From positions 1 to 8,406 of the forward strand of contig JAJRWJ010000158.1 in the NCBI GenBank assembly GCA_024276805.1: 8,406 bases of DNA, written 5' to 3'. How positions within the stretch are numbered: the stretch's first letter is position 1; each line of letters opens with the position of its first letter. Positions 1-6,317 of the stretch are shown here, in pieces. The notes under the pieces are model-generated. The model was not told the origin of the DNA. It was given only the letters and a program-made list of their open reading frames with translations, and did no database searches. The position numbers and the translations under genes were made by a program. The DNA comes from Gammaproteobacteria bacterium (GTDB taxonomy: Bacteria; Pseudomonadota; Gammaproteobacteria; Methylococcales; Methylomonadaceae).

Positions 1-49
1 CTACGTTTGAATCAGATTTCACTTTGTTCATGCTGGGGAGTGCTCACAA

Positions 50-108
50 CCGTAGCCCGGATGCAGTCTCAGCGGAATCCGGGAAAAGCCGCCTCAACCC
101 GACTACGG
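50..108. repeat. Intergenic nested inverted repeat (dispersed-repeat type)
   Basis: An outer pair CCGTAG (50-55) and CTACGG (103-108) encloses an inner perfect pair CCCGGAT (56-62) and ATCCGGG (77-83). The left arms are contiguous and the right arms are separated by 19 bases, so the full structure is imperfect. The core wording, GTAGCCCGGATGCAG then AGCGGAATCCGGG, resembles from memory a short repeat scattered between genes in many gammaproteobacteria. Only one copy is visible here, so calling it dispersed is inference. It lies about 100 bp before the operon promoter and could form a hairpin in RNA or a cruciform in DNA. It has no U-tract, so it is not a classic intrinsic terminator. Confidence 0.6.
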
Positions 109-204
109 TAATTTCCTAATGGCAGTTCTCCTGATGAATTACCCTATCCTTTGGTTTTCCATGATTTTATATGCGGTCGCCCTGAGATCCCTCTTGGTGG
201 CAGG
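109..204. other. Non-coding spacer upstream of the operon promoter
   Basis: Nothing beyond AT-rich stretches (such as TTTTATAT around 164-171) can be supported here. No convincing ORF, RNA gene or terminator was seen between the inverted repeat and the promoter. The first 49 bases of the window are likewise unassigned. Confidence 0.4.
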
Positions 205-232
205 ATGACAGCTCTGTTCCTGCGTGTATAAT
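205..232 (+). promoter_or_regulatory. Sigma70-type promoter of the ketosynthase-halogenase operon
   Basis: ATGACA (205-210, five of six matches to TTGACA) is followed after 16 bp by a perfect TATAAT (227-232). Transcription would start near 239, giving a leader of about 20 nt before the ATG at 259. The -10 box covers the alternative TTG codon at 232, which makes that codon an unlikely translation start. The position implies that the ketosynthase is the first gene of its operon rather than an internal gene of a longer cluster. No clear operator is seen. Confidence 0.6.
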
Positions 233-258
233 TGGTCCATTTTCTACAAGCTTTTTCC

Positions 259-1467
259 ATGCCTGCCATCGAACCTGTCGCCATCACCGCCTATGCATCG
301 CTCAGTGCCAGTGGCCTGGGCAATGATGCGCTGTACCGATCGCTGCTGGAAAATGCCAGCGCCCTGGGAGCATTGACCCTGTTCGACCTGCCTTTCTCCA
401 CGCCGGTGGGGGAAATCAGCGTGCCGTTGCCGGAGATTCGCCCTGCTCTGGAACCCTATAACAGCCGCAACGCGCGCGTGGCACTGGCGGCACTGAATTG
501 TGCCGAGGATGGTTTGCGGGAGGCTTTGCAGCAGGCCAAAAAAAACTATGGCAGCGAACGCATCGGCGTGGTGATCGGCACCAGCACTTCCGGACTCTAT
601 GAAACCGAAAAGGCCTATGAAACCCTGCTGCGGGAACAGCGCATGCCGGCGGATTTTCATTTTTTGACCCGTCACGCCTACCAGGCAACACCGCGTTTCC
701 TGCAACTGGAACTGGGGCTGAGCGGGCCCTGCTACGCCATTTCCACGGCCTGCTCATCGGCGGCCAAGGCCATGGCGGCAGGCCAGAGACTGATCGGTTC
801 AGGCGTCTGCGACGCGGTGCTGGTGGGTGGTGTCGATACGCTGTGCCGCTTGACGCTGCGCGGCTTCAGGAGTCTCGATCTGATTTCCCCAGAGCCTTGC
901 CGTCCCATGGATCAGAACCGTCAGGGCATCAATATTGGCGAGGCTGCGGGGCTGCTGCTGCTGGAAAAATGTCCAGGTGGGCAGGCGCCGCCAGCGTATC
1001 TGCTGGGAGTCGGGGAGTCATCGGACGCGTATCACATGAGCTCACCGCATCCCCAAGGGCGCGGTGCGGCGCAGGCGATGCTGACGGCGCTGCAGATGAC
1101 TGGCATCGAACCGGACGGGGTCGACTATGTCAACCTGCATGCCACGGCGACGAAAATCAATGACCGGGTCGAGGCGCTGGCGATCGGCGAAGTTTTCGGC
1201 GATGTCGTGCCCTGCAGCGGCACCAAGGGGATCACCGGACATACTCTGGGGGCCGCTGGTGCGATCGAGGCAATAATTGTCCTGCTGGCGCTGCGGCATG
1301 GATTCATTCCCGGAACCTGTGGGCTGGAACGGCTGGATAACGACTGCACCTGCCAGGTACTGAGGGAGCCAATACCCTTCCGATCATTGCAAACCGTGAT
1401 GAGCAATTCCTTCGGCTTCGGTGGCAACAATGCCAGTATGATTTTTTCGACGAAAACAAATGCATAA
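259..1467 (+). CDS. Beta-ketoacyl-[acyl-carrier-protein] synthase (FabB/F type, aryl-polyene KS-like)
   Basis: Condensing enzyme of 402 residues, the usual size for a FabF-type elongating ketosynthase. It should join malonyl-ACP to a growing acyl-ACP in the cytoplasm. All catalytic elements are visible: the nucleophile Cys165 in STACSS, His294 in NLHATAT, Lys323 and His328 in GTKGITGHTLGAAGA, and the C-terminal glycine-rich loop NSFGFGGNNAS. The first His motif reads HATAT rather than the common HGTGT. The ATG at 259 was chosen because the upstream TTG (232) sits in the -10 box, although neither has a clear Shine-Dalgarno sequence. The gene overlaps the next one by 8 bp. A ketosynthase directly followed by a Cys-less chain length factor is the arrangement of aryl polyene clusters (ApeO/ApeC in E. 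coli), so I infer polyene elongation rather than primary fatty acid synthesis. A stand-alone fatty acid role is the alternative. Confidence 0.9.
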   Translation: MPAIEPVAITAYASLSASGLGNDALYRSLLENASALGALTLFDLPFSTPVGEISVPLPEIRPALEPYNSRNARVALAALNCAEDGLREALQQAKKNYGSERIGVVIGTSTSGLYETEKAYETLLREQRMPADFHFLTRHAYQATPRFLQLELGLSGPCYAISTACSSAAKAMAAGQRLIGSGVCDAVLVGGVDTLCRLTLRGFRSLDLISPEPCRPMDQNRQGINIGEAAGLLLLEKCPGGQAPPAYLLGVGESSDAYHMSSPHPQGRGAAQAMLTALQMTGIEPDGVDYVNLHATATKINDRVEALAIGEVFGDVVPCSGTKGITGHTLGAAGAIEAIIVLLALRHGFIPGTCGLERLDNDCTCQVLREPIPFRSLQTVMSNSFGFGGNNASMIFSTKTNA

Positions 1468-2218
1468 GCCAGTCTATATCAAGTCCGCGGCGCTGTGCTG
1501 TCCGGAACCGGAAGGTTTGTAGGCATTTGCCCTGCAGGCTTTGCCGGTGGACAGATCCCTGTTGCCAGCGGCGCTGCGCCGGCGCACCAGTCTGACCACG
1601 CAAATGGCGGTGACCGCGGCAGTACAGGCTTGTGAAAGTGCGCAGTGTGATGCCGGGCAATTAGCATCGGTGTTCGCTTCTGTCGGTGGCGAGATACAGG
1701 TGACCGACGCCCTGTGCCGAACCCTGCCGGACAGCGAGGCATTGTTGTCGCCGACCCGGTTTCACAATTCCGTGCACAATACCACGGCAGGCTACTGGAG
1801 TATCCTGAACCAGTGCCGGGCAGCGACCACGGCAATCGCCGCGATAGACGATACCTTCGCGATGGGCCTGCTGGAAGCCTGGGTGCAGCTGCAGCAAAGG
1901 CCGGGCGAGCTGCTGCTGGTTTGCTATGATGAACAATGGCCGCAGTATCTGGCGGCGCCGATGGGACAGGCCGCTTTTGCCTGTGCGCTGGTACTCTGCA
2001 GTGAATCCCGGCAGCAGATTCCGGCAATTTCCAGACCCATGACAGAGGTGGAATCGTACCCTATGGAGAAAAAACTCCTGCACTTCATTCAACGTTCACC
2101 AGCCGCCGCGGCCATACCTTTGCTGCAGGCAATCGATGCGCCGGACACGGGCGTCCGAATTCCGCTCAATATCAGCCGACCCCGCTGGTTTACCCAGCTG
2201 AACACGGAGGCCTCATGA
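1460..2218 (+). CDS. Ketosynthase-like chain length factor, interrupted by in-frame TAG (possible pseudogene)
   Basis: The product resembles the short 'beta-ketoacyl synthase, N-terminal 2' (PF13723-like) proteins that partner the ketosynthase in aryl polyene clusters (ApeC-like). Read from ATG 1460 it spans 252 codons, of which codon 21 is TAG. The first 20 residues (with VYIKSAALCCPEP) fit the family's N-terminus. Family-like features continue after the stop: a basic ERRR-type segment (LRRRTSL), the block SPTRFHNSVHNTTAGYW with NSVHN at residues 103-107, and GLLEAW further on. It lacks the ketosynthase nucleophilic Cys, as expected for a non-catalytic partner that shapes chain length in a heterodimer. 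The only in-frame restart soon after the TAG is a TTG at 1541, without a convincing ribosome site, giving 225 aa. The start overlaps the upstream gene by 8 bp and the end overlaps the next by 4 bp. It may be a recent pseudogene, a sequencing error, a reinitiated protein or a readthrough product. Confidence 0.8.
1520..1522 (+). other. In-frame amber codon within the chain length factor gene
   Basis: The codons TTG TAG GCA occur in the frame set by ATG 1460, and the same frame stays open from 1523 to 2218. Every other complete gene in the window ends in TAA or TGA, so this is the only TAG in a coding frame. The codon falls in a variable loop between the first beta strand and the LRRR segment, where an inserted residue should be tolerated if it is read through. 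Confidence 0.85.
2206..2210 (+). promoter_or_regulatory. Ribosome binding site of the first halogenase-like gene
   Basis: GGAGG lies 4 nt before ATG 2215 and within the end of the preceding gene. Together with the ATGA start/stop overlap it supports translational coupling. It also gives the flavoenzyme its own entry site, so the upstream amber codon need not abolish its translation. Confidence 0.65.
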
Positions 2219-3408
2219 ACGCTACGCATAATACTTATGAAGTCATCATAGCCGGCGGCGGGCCCGCGGGCAGCACTGCGTCAACCCTGCTTGCCCAGCA
2301 TGGGCATCGTGTACTGCTGCTGGAGAAGGAGCGGCACCCACGCTTTCATATCGGTGAATCCATGATGCCGTATATTGAACCGGTGATGCAGCGTCTTGGG
2401 ATTGACTGGGGAGAGGGAAATCTGAGGAAAAACGGTGCCGATTTCATCGATGAACAGAGCGGCAGACAGCTGTCTTTCCCGCTGCAAAATCGTTATGGAA
2501 CCTATCAGATAGAACGTAGCGTATTTGACCGGAAGCTGTTCGAAAATGCTGTCGGACATGGTGTCGAAGGGCATCAACAGGAAAAAGTATTGCATGCGGA
2601 GTGTACCCAGAGTGGCGTCGAAGTGCGTACTGAACGCGGTGTCTATCAGGGAAGGTATTTCATCGATGCCAGCGGCAGAAGCGCCTTGCTGGGCAGGAAG
2701 CGCAAAAGCATTCAACGCCTGGAGAATCTCGGCCGCTTCGCGCTGTATCGTCACTTTCAGGTGGGTCATTCGCCGGAAATCGACGCCGTGTTCGCCACCG
2801 GCAGTATCAAGATATTACTGGCCGATATCGGCTGGTTGTGGTTGATACCGATGACTGGCAGACGTTTCAGTATCGGTCTGGTGGTGCAGCAGGACAACCC
2901 CAGGGGCATATCCCGGCGGGATTTGTTCCAGCGCTATATCGATGCGTCACCGCTGCTGAACACGCTGCTGAAAGACGCCCGTCCTGTGTCGGAAATGCAG
3001 GTGGAAGCCGATTTCAGTTATATCAATGAGCGTCGCTATGGCCTGCGCTACGCCTGCTGCGGTGATGCGGCGGGTTTCCTGGATCCGGTTTTTTCCTCCG
3101 GGGTGTTCTTTGCCGTCAAGACCGCTGAATTCATTGCCGACCGTGTGCATCTCGGCTTGCTGAACAACGCTGAGGACGACCCGCGCTTGCATGCCACCGA
3201 TGACCAGATGTACCAGACCGGCTTCAGAACCATGCAGCTGCTGATCGAGCGCTTCTACAGATCCCGCTTGATCCATAATCTGGTTTTCGAGGCTGACCGG
3301 CATCCGCGTATCAAACAGGAAGTGACCGCGCTGCTGGCCGGGGACCTGTGGCAAGAGGGTAATCTGTTCCAGCAGGGTCTGCTGCGCGGCAGGCGCGGCA
3401 GGGACTGA
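2215..3408 (+). CDS. FAD-dependent halogenase-like oxidoreductase (first copy)
   Basis: Flavoprotein of 397 residues related to flavin-dependent phenol/tryptophan-type halogenases. An N-terminal Rossmann dinucleotide fold carries GGGPAGS (GxGxxG, 14-19). The halogenase block RFHIGESMMP ends at 52, and Lys72 in RKNGADF is a candidate for the catalytic lysine that carries hypohalite. WLWLIP (207-212) matches the WxWxIP halogenase signature, and GDAAGFLDPVFSSGV (283-297) is the second FAD-binding motif. The C-terminus contains LLAGD, as in many members. In this family FADH2 and O2 with chloride or bromide give an electrophilic halogen, and a separate flavin reductase is needed; none is in the window. 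It overlaps the chain length factor by 4 bp (ATGA). I infer that it halogenates or oxidises the aryl end of the polyene, possibly on a carrier protein. A geranylgeranyl-reductase-like or hydroxylase role is less likely given the intact WxWxIP. Confidence 0.8.
   Translation: MNATHNTYEVIIAGGGPAGSTASTLLAQHGHRVLLLEKERHPRFHIGESMMPYIEPVMQRLGIDWGEGNLRKNGADFIDEQSGRQLSFPLQNRYGTYQIERSVFDRKLFENAVGHGVEGHQQEKVLHAECTQSGVEVRTERGVYQGRYFIDASGRSALLGRKRKSIQRLENLGRFALYRHFQVGHSPEIDAVFATGSIKILLADIGWLWLIPMTGRRFSIGLVVQQDNPRGISRRDLFQRYIDASPLLNTLLKDARPVSEMQVEADFSYINERRYGLRYACCGDAAGFLDPVFSSGVFFAVKTAEFIADRVHLGLLNNAEDDPRLHATDDQMYQTGFRTMQLLIERFYRSRLIHNLVFEADRHPRIKQEVTALLAGDLWQEGNLFQQGLLRGRRGRD
3400..3404 (+). promoter_or_regulatory. 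Ribosome binding site of the second halogenase-like gene
   Basis: AGGGA lies 7 nt before ATG 3412, inside the last codons of the upstream gene. It supports this start and co-translation. Confidence 0.55.
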
Positions 3409-3411
3409 CCG

Positions 3412-4785
3412 ATGGATGCTTCAGTAAACCGTGCGGCGCTGTATTTGCCTGAGTTGTCGTCATCCACTGAACTGCCGGCTCAGGCGGATGTCGTGGTGAT
3501 CGGTGGCGGACCGGCGGGCAGCAGCGCCGCGATCTATCTGGCTCAGAGCGGCATCGATGTGCTGCTGTTGGAGCGGCAGGCATTCCCCAGAAATCAGGTG
3601 GGCGAGAGCCTGATTCCGCATTTCTGGAAATTCACCGATCTGCTCGGTGTCTCGGAAAAGATCGAAAGGGAAGGTTTCGTCCGGAAGTCCGGCGGCATTA
3701 CCGTTTGGGGTGACCGGATTCATCAGATCACCTTTTCCCGCTATGGCTACGACCGCCCTGGTCTGCATGTGGAACGGGATGTGTTCGACCGGATTCTGCT
3801 GGAGCATGCGCAAAGCTGCGCTGCCCGGGTGTTTACCGAAGTTTCCGCAGCCTGCGTGGACTTCGGTGATGCGCACTGGCCAACGGTACATTACACCGAC
3901 AAACGCGGCGCCAGCAATACGCAAGGGTCTGTGCGTTGTCGCTATGTGATCGACGCCAGCGGTCACAGCTGTCTGCTGGCCAGCCAGTTTGGCACACGCC
4001 GGCAGGTCAGTTCGGAGCTGAAGTTTCTTGCACTATGGGGCTATTTCACGAATTCCCGCTATCTCGGCGCCGACCGTAACAGTCATGCGCCGGAACAATG
4101 CCTGGAAATCAGGCCGGTGACCTTCGTCATGTCCTACCAACATGGCTGGGTCTGGCATATCATGCTGCGCGAAAAAGCCAGTGTCGGCGTGATCGTCCAT
4201 ACCGACAGAATCCGGGGTATGAACAAAGCCGCCAGAACGGCTTTTTTTCAGCAGACCTGTCAGGATCTGCCTCATTTGCAGGCACTTTTGCAAACAGCCA
4301 GTTTTATACCAGGTTCGCTGCAGTTTCGTCCGGACTATTCCTACTATGCGACGCGCATCTGCGCAGAAAATTACTACTGTATCGGTGACGCGGCGGCATT
4401 CGTCGATCCGGTTTTTTCCCATGGCGTGCAAAATGCTCTGTACAATGCCGCGGTGGCGACGCTGGCGATCAAGGAGTCGCTGAAGAACAGTCGCCTGCGA
4501 AAGCGCTACAGCCAGCTCTGTGAAAGCAGGATGCAGCAGTTCTACGGCTTCTCCAGAGCCTTGTCGCTGGGGGATTTCGGCGCCAACGGCGTCGACCGGG
4601 AACTGGTCAAGGCCATGATGAAGACCCTGCCGGAACTGGAGCTGGAACTGCTGCTGGTGGCCTCGGCGATGACCAACCGGTCGGAGAACTTCAAACAACT
4701 GGCCAGGGAGGCGGGAGTCTGGGATGGCTTTGCCGAACGCGCCACGATAACGGCGCCGGATCATATAGAATCACTGAGCCTGTGA
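3412..4785 (+). CDS. FAD-dependent halogenase-like oxidoreductase (second, divergent copy)
   Basis: Flavoprotein of 457 residues from the same superfamily as the preceding gene but longer and clearly divergent. It has about 25 extra N-terminal residues before GGGPAGS (GxGxxG, 31-36) and a longer C-terminal region. QVGESLIP (62-69) matches the halogenase-type block, Lys92 in FVRKSGG is the possible catalytic lysine, and GDAAAFVDPVFSHGV (325-339) is the second FAD motif. The WxWxIP signature is degenerate: WVWHIM (246-251), with Met for Pro and a basic residue directly after the next Leu. The reaction may therefore be halogenation or a different flavin-dependent oxidation such as hydroxylation or desaturation. 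It starts 3 bp after the previous stop with its own ribosome site and is the last gene of the operon. The low visible similarity to its neighbour argues against a recent tandem duplication. Confidence 0.78.
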   Translation: MDASVNRAALYLPELSSSTELPAQADVVVIGGGPAGSSAAIYLAQSGIDVLLLERQAFPRNQVGESLIPHFWKFTDLLGVSEKIEREGFVRKSGGITVWGDRIHQITFSRYGYDRPGLHVERDVFDRILLEHAQSCAARVFTEVSAACVDFGDAHWPTVHYTDKRGASNTQGSVRCRYVIDASGHSCLLASQFGTRRQVSSELKFLALWGYFTNSRYLGADRNSHAPEQCLEIRPVTFVMSYQHGWVWHIMLREKASVGVIVHTDRIRGMNKAARTAFFQQTCQDLPHLQALLQTASFIPGSLQFRPDYSYYATRICAENYYCIGDAAAFVDPVFSHGVQNALYNAAVATLAIKESLKNSRLRKRYSQLCESRMQQFYGFSRALSLGDFGANGVDRELVKAMMKTLPELELELLLVASAMTNRSENFKQLAREAGVWDGFAERATITAPDHIESLSL

Positions 4786-4811
4786 AGCCTGGTTGCCGGC
4801 ACGGTCTGCAG

Positions 4812-4834
4812 CCGTTGCAATTGAGCGGCAATGG
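4812..4834 (+). other. Weak stem-loop downstream of the halogenase operon
   Basis: CCGTTGC (4812-4818) can pair with GCAATGG (4828-4834), including one G-U pair, around a 9-nt loop. No T-run follows, so it does not qualify as an intrinsic terminator, but it is the only hairpin I see after the operon. Confidence 0.2.
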
Positions 4835-4939
4835 TCATGGAGCTGGCGCAGATGCAGGCGGTAACGTCTGTCAGTAACCAGAGGCCGGGCAGGGGTTCAG
4901 CAATGCTTGGCCCTAAACACCCTTAAACTATGCAATTCG

Positions 4940-5110
4940 ATGAAAACAAACAATTTTTTTACCAGGTTCAAATGTCTCGTTGTGTTGATGCTGTTTGCCC
5001 TGCTGGACATTGGCCCTATTCCGATCACTGCGCTGACGGGGGTTTTTATCGTATTTTTCTTGCCCCGCTGGTTCAAGCAGTTGGTCGACCGGCTTTATGG
5101 TGAGCAATAA
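4940..5110 (+). CDS. Small single-pass membrane protein, hypothetical
   Basis: Encodes 56 residues from ATG 4940; an in-frame TTG at 4907 would add 11. A basic N-terminus (MKTNNFFTRFK) precedes a hydrophobic stretch of roughly residues 13-42 (CLVVLMLFALLDIGPIPITA onward to FIVFFL). A basic tail PRWFKQLVDRLYGEQ follows. The DIGPIPITAL segment with a proline kink inside the membrane region and the PRWFK tail look like a conserved small protein, and the composition is that of a real membrane protein. I recognise no named family. There is no convincing Shine-Dalgarno before 4940; AGGGG at 4891-4895 would sit 11 nt before the TTG. It lies 154 bp after the second flavoenzyme and 115 bp before the transporter gene, so membership of either operon is uncertain. 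Confidence 0.6.
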   Translation: MKTNNFFTRFKCLVVLMLFALLDIGPIPITALTGVFIVFFLPRWFKQLVDRLYGEQ

Positions 5111-5174
5111 TGAACCTGGAAATGCATTGGCTGTAATGCTGGTATCCTGACAGGAATAGAAACGACCTGTGTAT

Positions 5175-5192
5175 TGGCCATGGCCATATAAC
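5175..5192 (+). promoter_or_regulatory. Palindrome next to a possible -10 box before the MgtE-like gene
   Basis: TGGCCATGGCCA (5175-5186) is a perfect 12-bp palindrome. It is directly followed by TATAAC (5187-5192), which could be a -10 hexamer with transcription starting near 5199. No good -35 box is present at the usual distance, so an activator-dependent promoter or coincidence are both possible. Confidence 0.25.
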
Positions 5193-5211
5193 AATCAATA
5201 TCTTTCAAATG

Positions 5212-5217
5212 AAGGAG
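5212..5217 (+). promoter_or_regulatory. Shine-Dalgarno sequence deciding the start of the MgtE-like gene
   Basis: AAGGAG lies 8 nt before ATG 5226. It is the best ribosome site in the window and selects this start over the ATG at 5169, which has none and would add 19 unconserved residues. Confidence 0.8.
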
Positions 5218-5225
5218 TAGGCGCG

Positions 5226-6290
5226 ATGCAAAACGACCATTACAAAAAACAGCACTGGCAGGCTCAGGCGCTGAACTGGTGCAAGCAAGTTCTGGTGCAA
5301 TTTCTCGATGAACTGCGACCGGTTGCGCATCCAAAATTGCAGGCTGAAAGTGATTGTGTCGAATCGATCATGAAATCACCTTCATTCATTTGTCTTGCCG
5401 GCACAAGTATCGCTGCGGTAAAAAAGCAGATTGGTGCTGGAGACTCGGAGTCATACCTTTTCGTCAACAGCGAAAAGGGCGAGTTTCTGGGCATCGTTGC
5501 CATGGTCAAATTGTTCAATGCCGCACCGGAAAGCAAGATCGAAACCTATTTACAGACCATTCCCACTGTTTTTCCCACAGAGCCGGTGGTCAAGGCCATT
5601 GCCCTGGCCATCGATGCCGCTGCTCCGGTTTTGGCGGTGACCGAAGAATCCGGGCGATTGACTGGAGCGGTATCTGCCGGAACCTTGCTGCATCAGGTCC
5701 ATGAACACTATGGCGACGTCCTGAAGCGTTTTACCGGTATTCTGGAAAATTCCGGTCAGGCGCTGTCGGCCATCGAGGGACAACCGCGAAGACGGGTAAT
5801 GCATCGCCTGCCATGGCTTCTGATCGGCACTTTCGGTAGTATGCTGGCAACTCTGGTCATGGCCGGGTTTGAGGATGTCCTGCGGCGTAACGTGGAAGTG
5901 GCTTTCTTTATCCCCGGCCTGGTGTATCTGGCCGATGCCATTGGCACCCAGTCGGAAGCCATCGCCGTGCGTGGTTTGACCTTCAGCGCGGCGTCCATCA
6001 AAAGACTGTGGTGGGGTGAGCTGCAGACGGGCGTGATGATCGGGCTGATCCTGGCGGCGCTGGTGTTTCCCTTTATCTGGCTCGCCTTCAGTGCTTCCCT
6101 GGCGCTGGCAGTGGCGCTGGCGCTGGTTTTTGCCAGCAGCGTCGCGACCAGCATCGGCTTGCTGTTTCCTTGGTTGCTGGCTCGTGCGGGTAAAGACCCG
6201 GCCTATGGCAGTGGTCCCATCGCCACGATTATTCAAGACCTGCTGAGTCTGGTGATCTACTTTATGTGCATCAGCTGGCTGGTCTATTGA
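5226..6290 (+). CDS. MgtE-type magnesium transporter with CBS domains, lacking the N domain
   Basis: Inner-membrane divalent cation (Mg2+) channel/transporter of 354 residues, shorter than the roughly 450 of canonical MgtE. Residues 1-43 form a helix-rich leader, and 44-165 contain two CBS-like repeats (beginning VESIMKSPSF and IPTVFPTEP) that in MgtE sense Mg2+ or nucleotides. Residues 194-354 form the five-helix MgtE pore domain. The pore domain shows FFIPGLVYLADAIGTQSEAI (the ADAxGTQ motif, near 227-246) and KDPAYGSGPIATIIQD with Asp338 in the place of the pore aspartate. The superhelical MgtE_N gating domain is missing. Gene order and the strong ribosome site suggest separate expression from the upstream polyene-type operon. 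Cation specificity could be Mg2+, Co2+ or another ion and is not shown by sequence. Confidence 0.85.
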   Translation: MQNDHYKKQHWQAQALNWCKQVLVQFLDELRPVAHPKLQAESDCVESIMKSPSFICLAGTSIAAVKKQIGAGDSESYLFVNSEKGEFLGIVAMVKLFNAAPESKIETYLQTIPTVFPTEPVVKAIALAIDAAAPVLAVTEESGRLTGAVSAGTLLHQVHEHYGDVLKRFTGILENSGQALSAIEGQPRRRVMHRLPWLLIGTFGSMLATLVMAGFEDVLRRNVEVAFFIPGLVYLADAIGTQSEAIAVRGLTFSAASIKRLWWGELQTGVMIGLILAALVFPFIWLAFSASLALAVALALVFASSVATSIGLLFPWLLARAGKDPAYGSGPIATIIQDLLSLVIYFMCISWLVY

Positions 6291-6317
6291 AGGATAGGGC
6301 GGAATATTCGCAGGCAT
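6291..6317. other. Short convergent junction
   Basis: Only 27 bp separate the stop codons of two convergent genes. I see no hairpin with a T-tract here, so each transcript probably runs into the other gene. Confidence 0.4.

Noticed and set aside
232..258. TTG at 232 as an upstream start of the ketosynthase, adding nine residues
   Set aside because: The TTG overlaps the perfect TATAAT box, has no ribosome site, and the extra residues do not look like the family N-terminus.
4542..4745. Minus-strand frame containing a serine run
   Set aside because: The run is the complement of repeated Leu/Glu codons (ctg/gag) in the flavoenzyme and is not an independent low-complexity protein.
4033..4764. 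Minus-strand open frame of 243 codons opposite the second flavoenzyme
   Set aside because: It is antisense to a well-supported gene, and its composition (rich in Arg, His, Gln) is typical of a shadow frame.
2215..4785. Recent tandem duplication of the two flavoenzyme genes
   Set aside because: They share family motifs only. Lengths, N-termini and most residues between motifs differ, so they are distant paralogues or separately acquired.
4812..4834. Rho-independent terminator after the halogenase operon
   Set aside because: The stem is only 7 bp with a G-U pair and no T-tract follows; kept only as a weak stem-loop.
5550..6317. Minus-strand open frame of 255 codons opposite the MgtE-like gene
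   Set aside because: Gln/His/Arg-rich translation with no motif, fully covered by a convincing membrane protein gene on the other strand.
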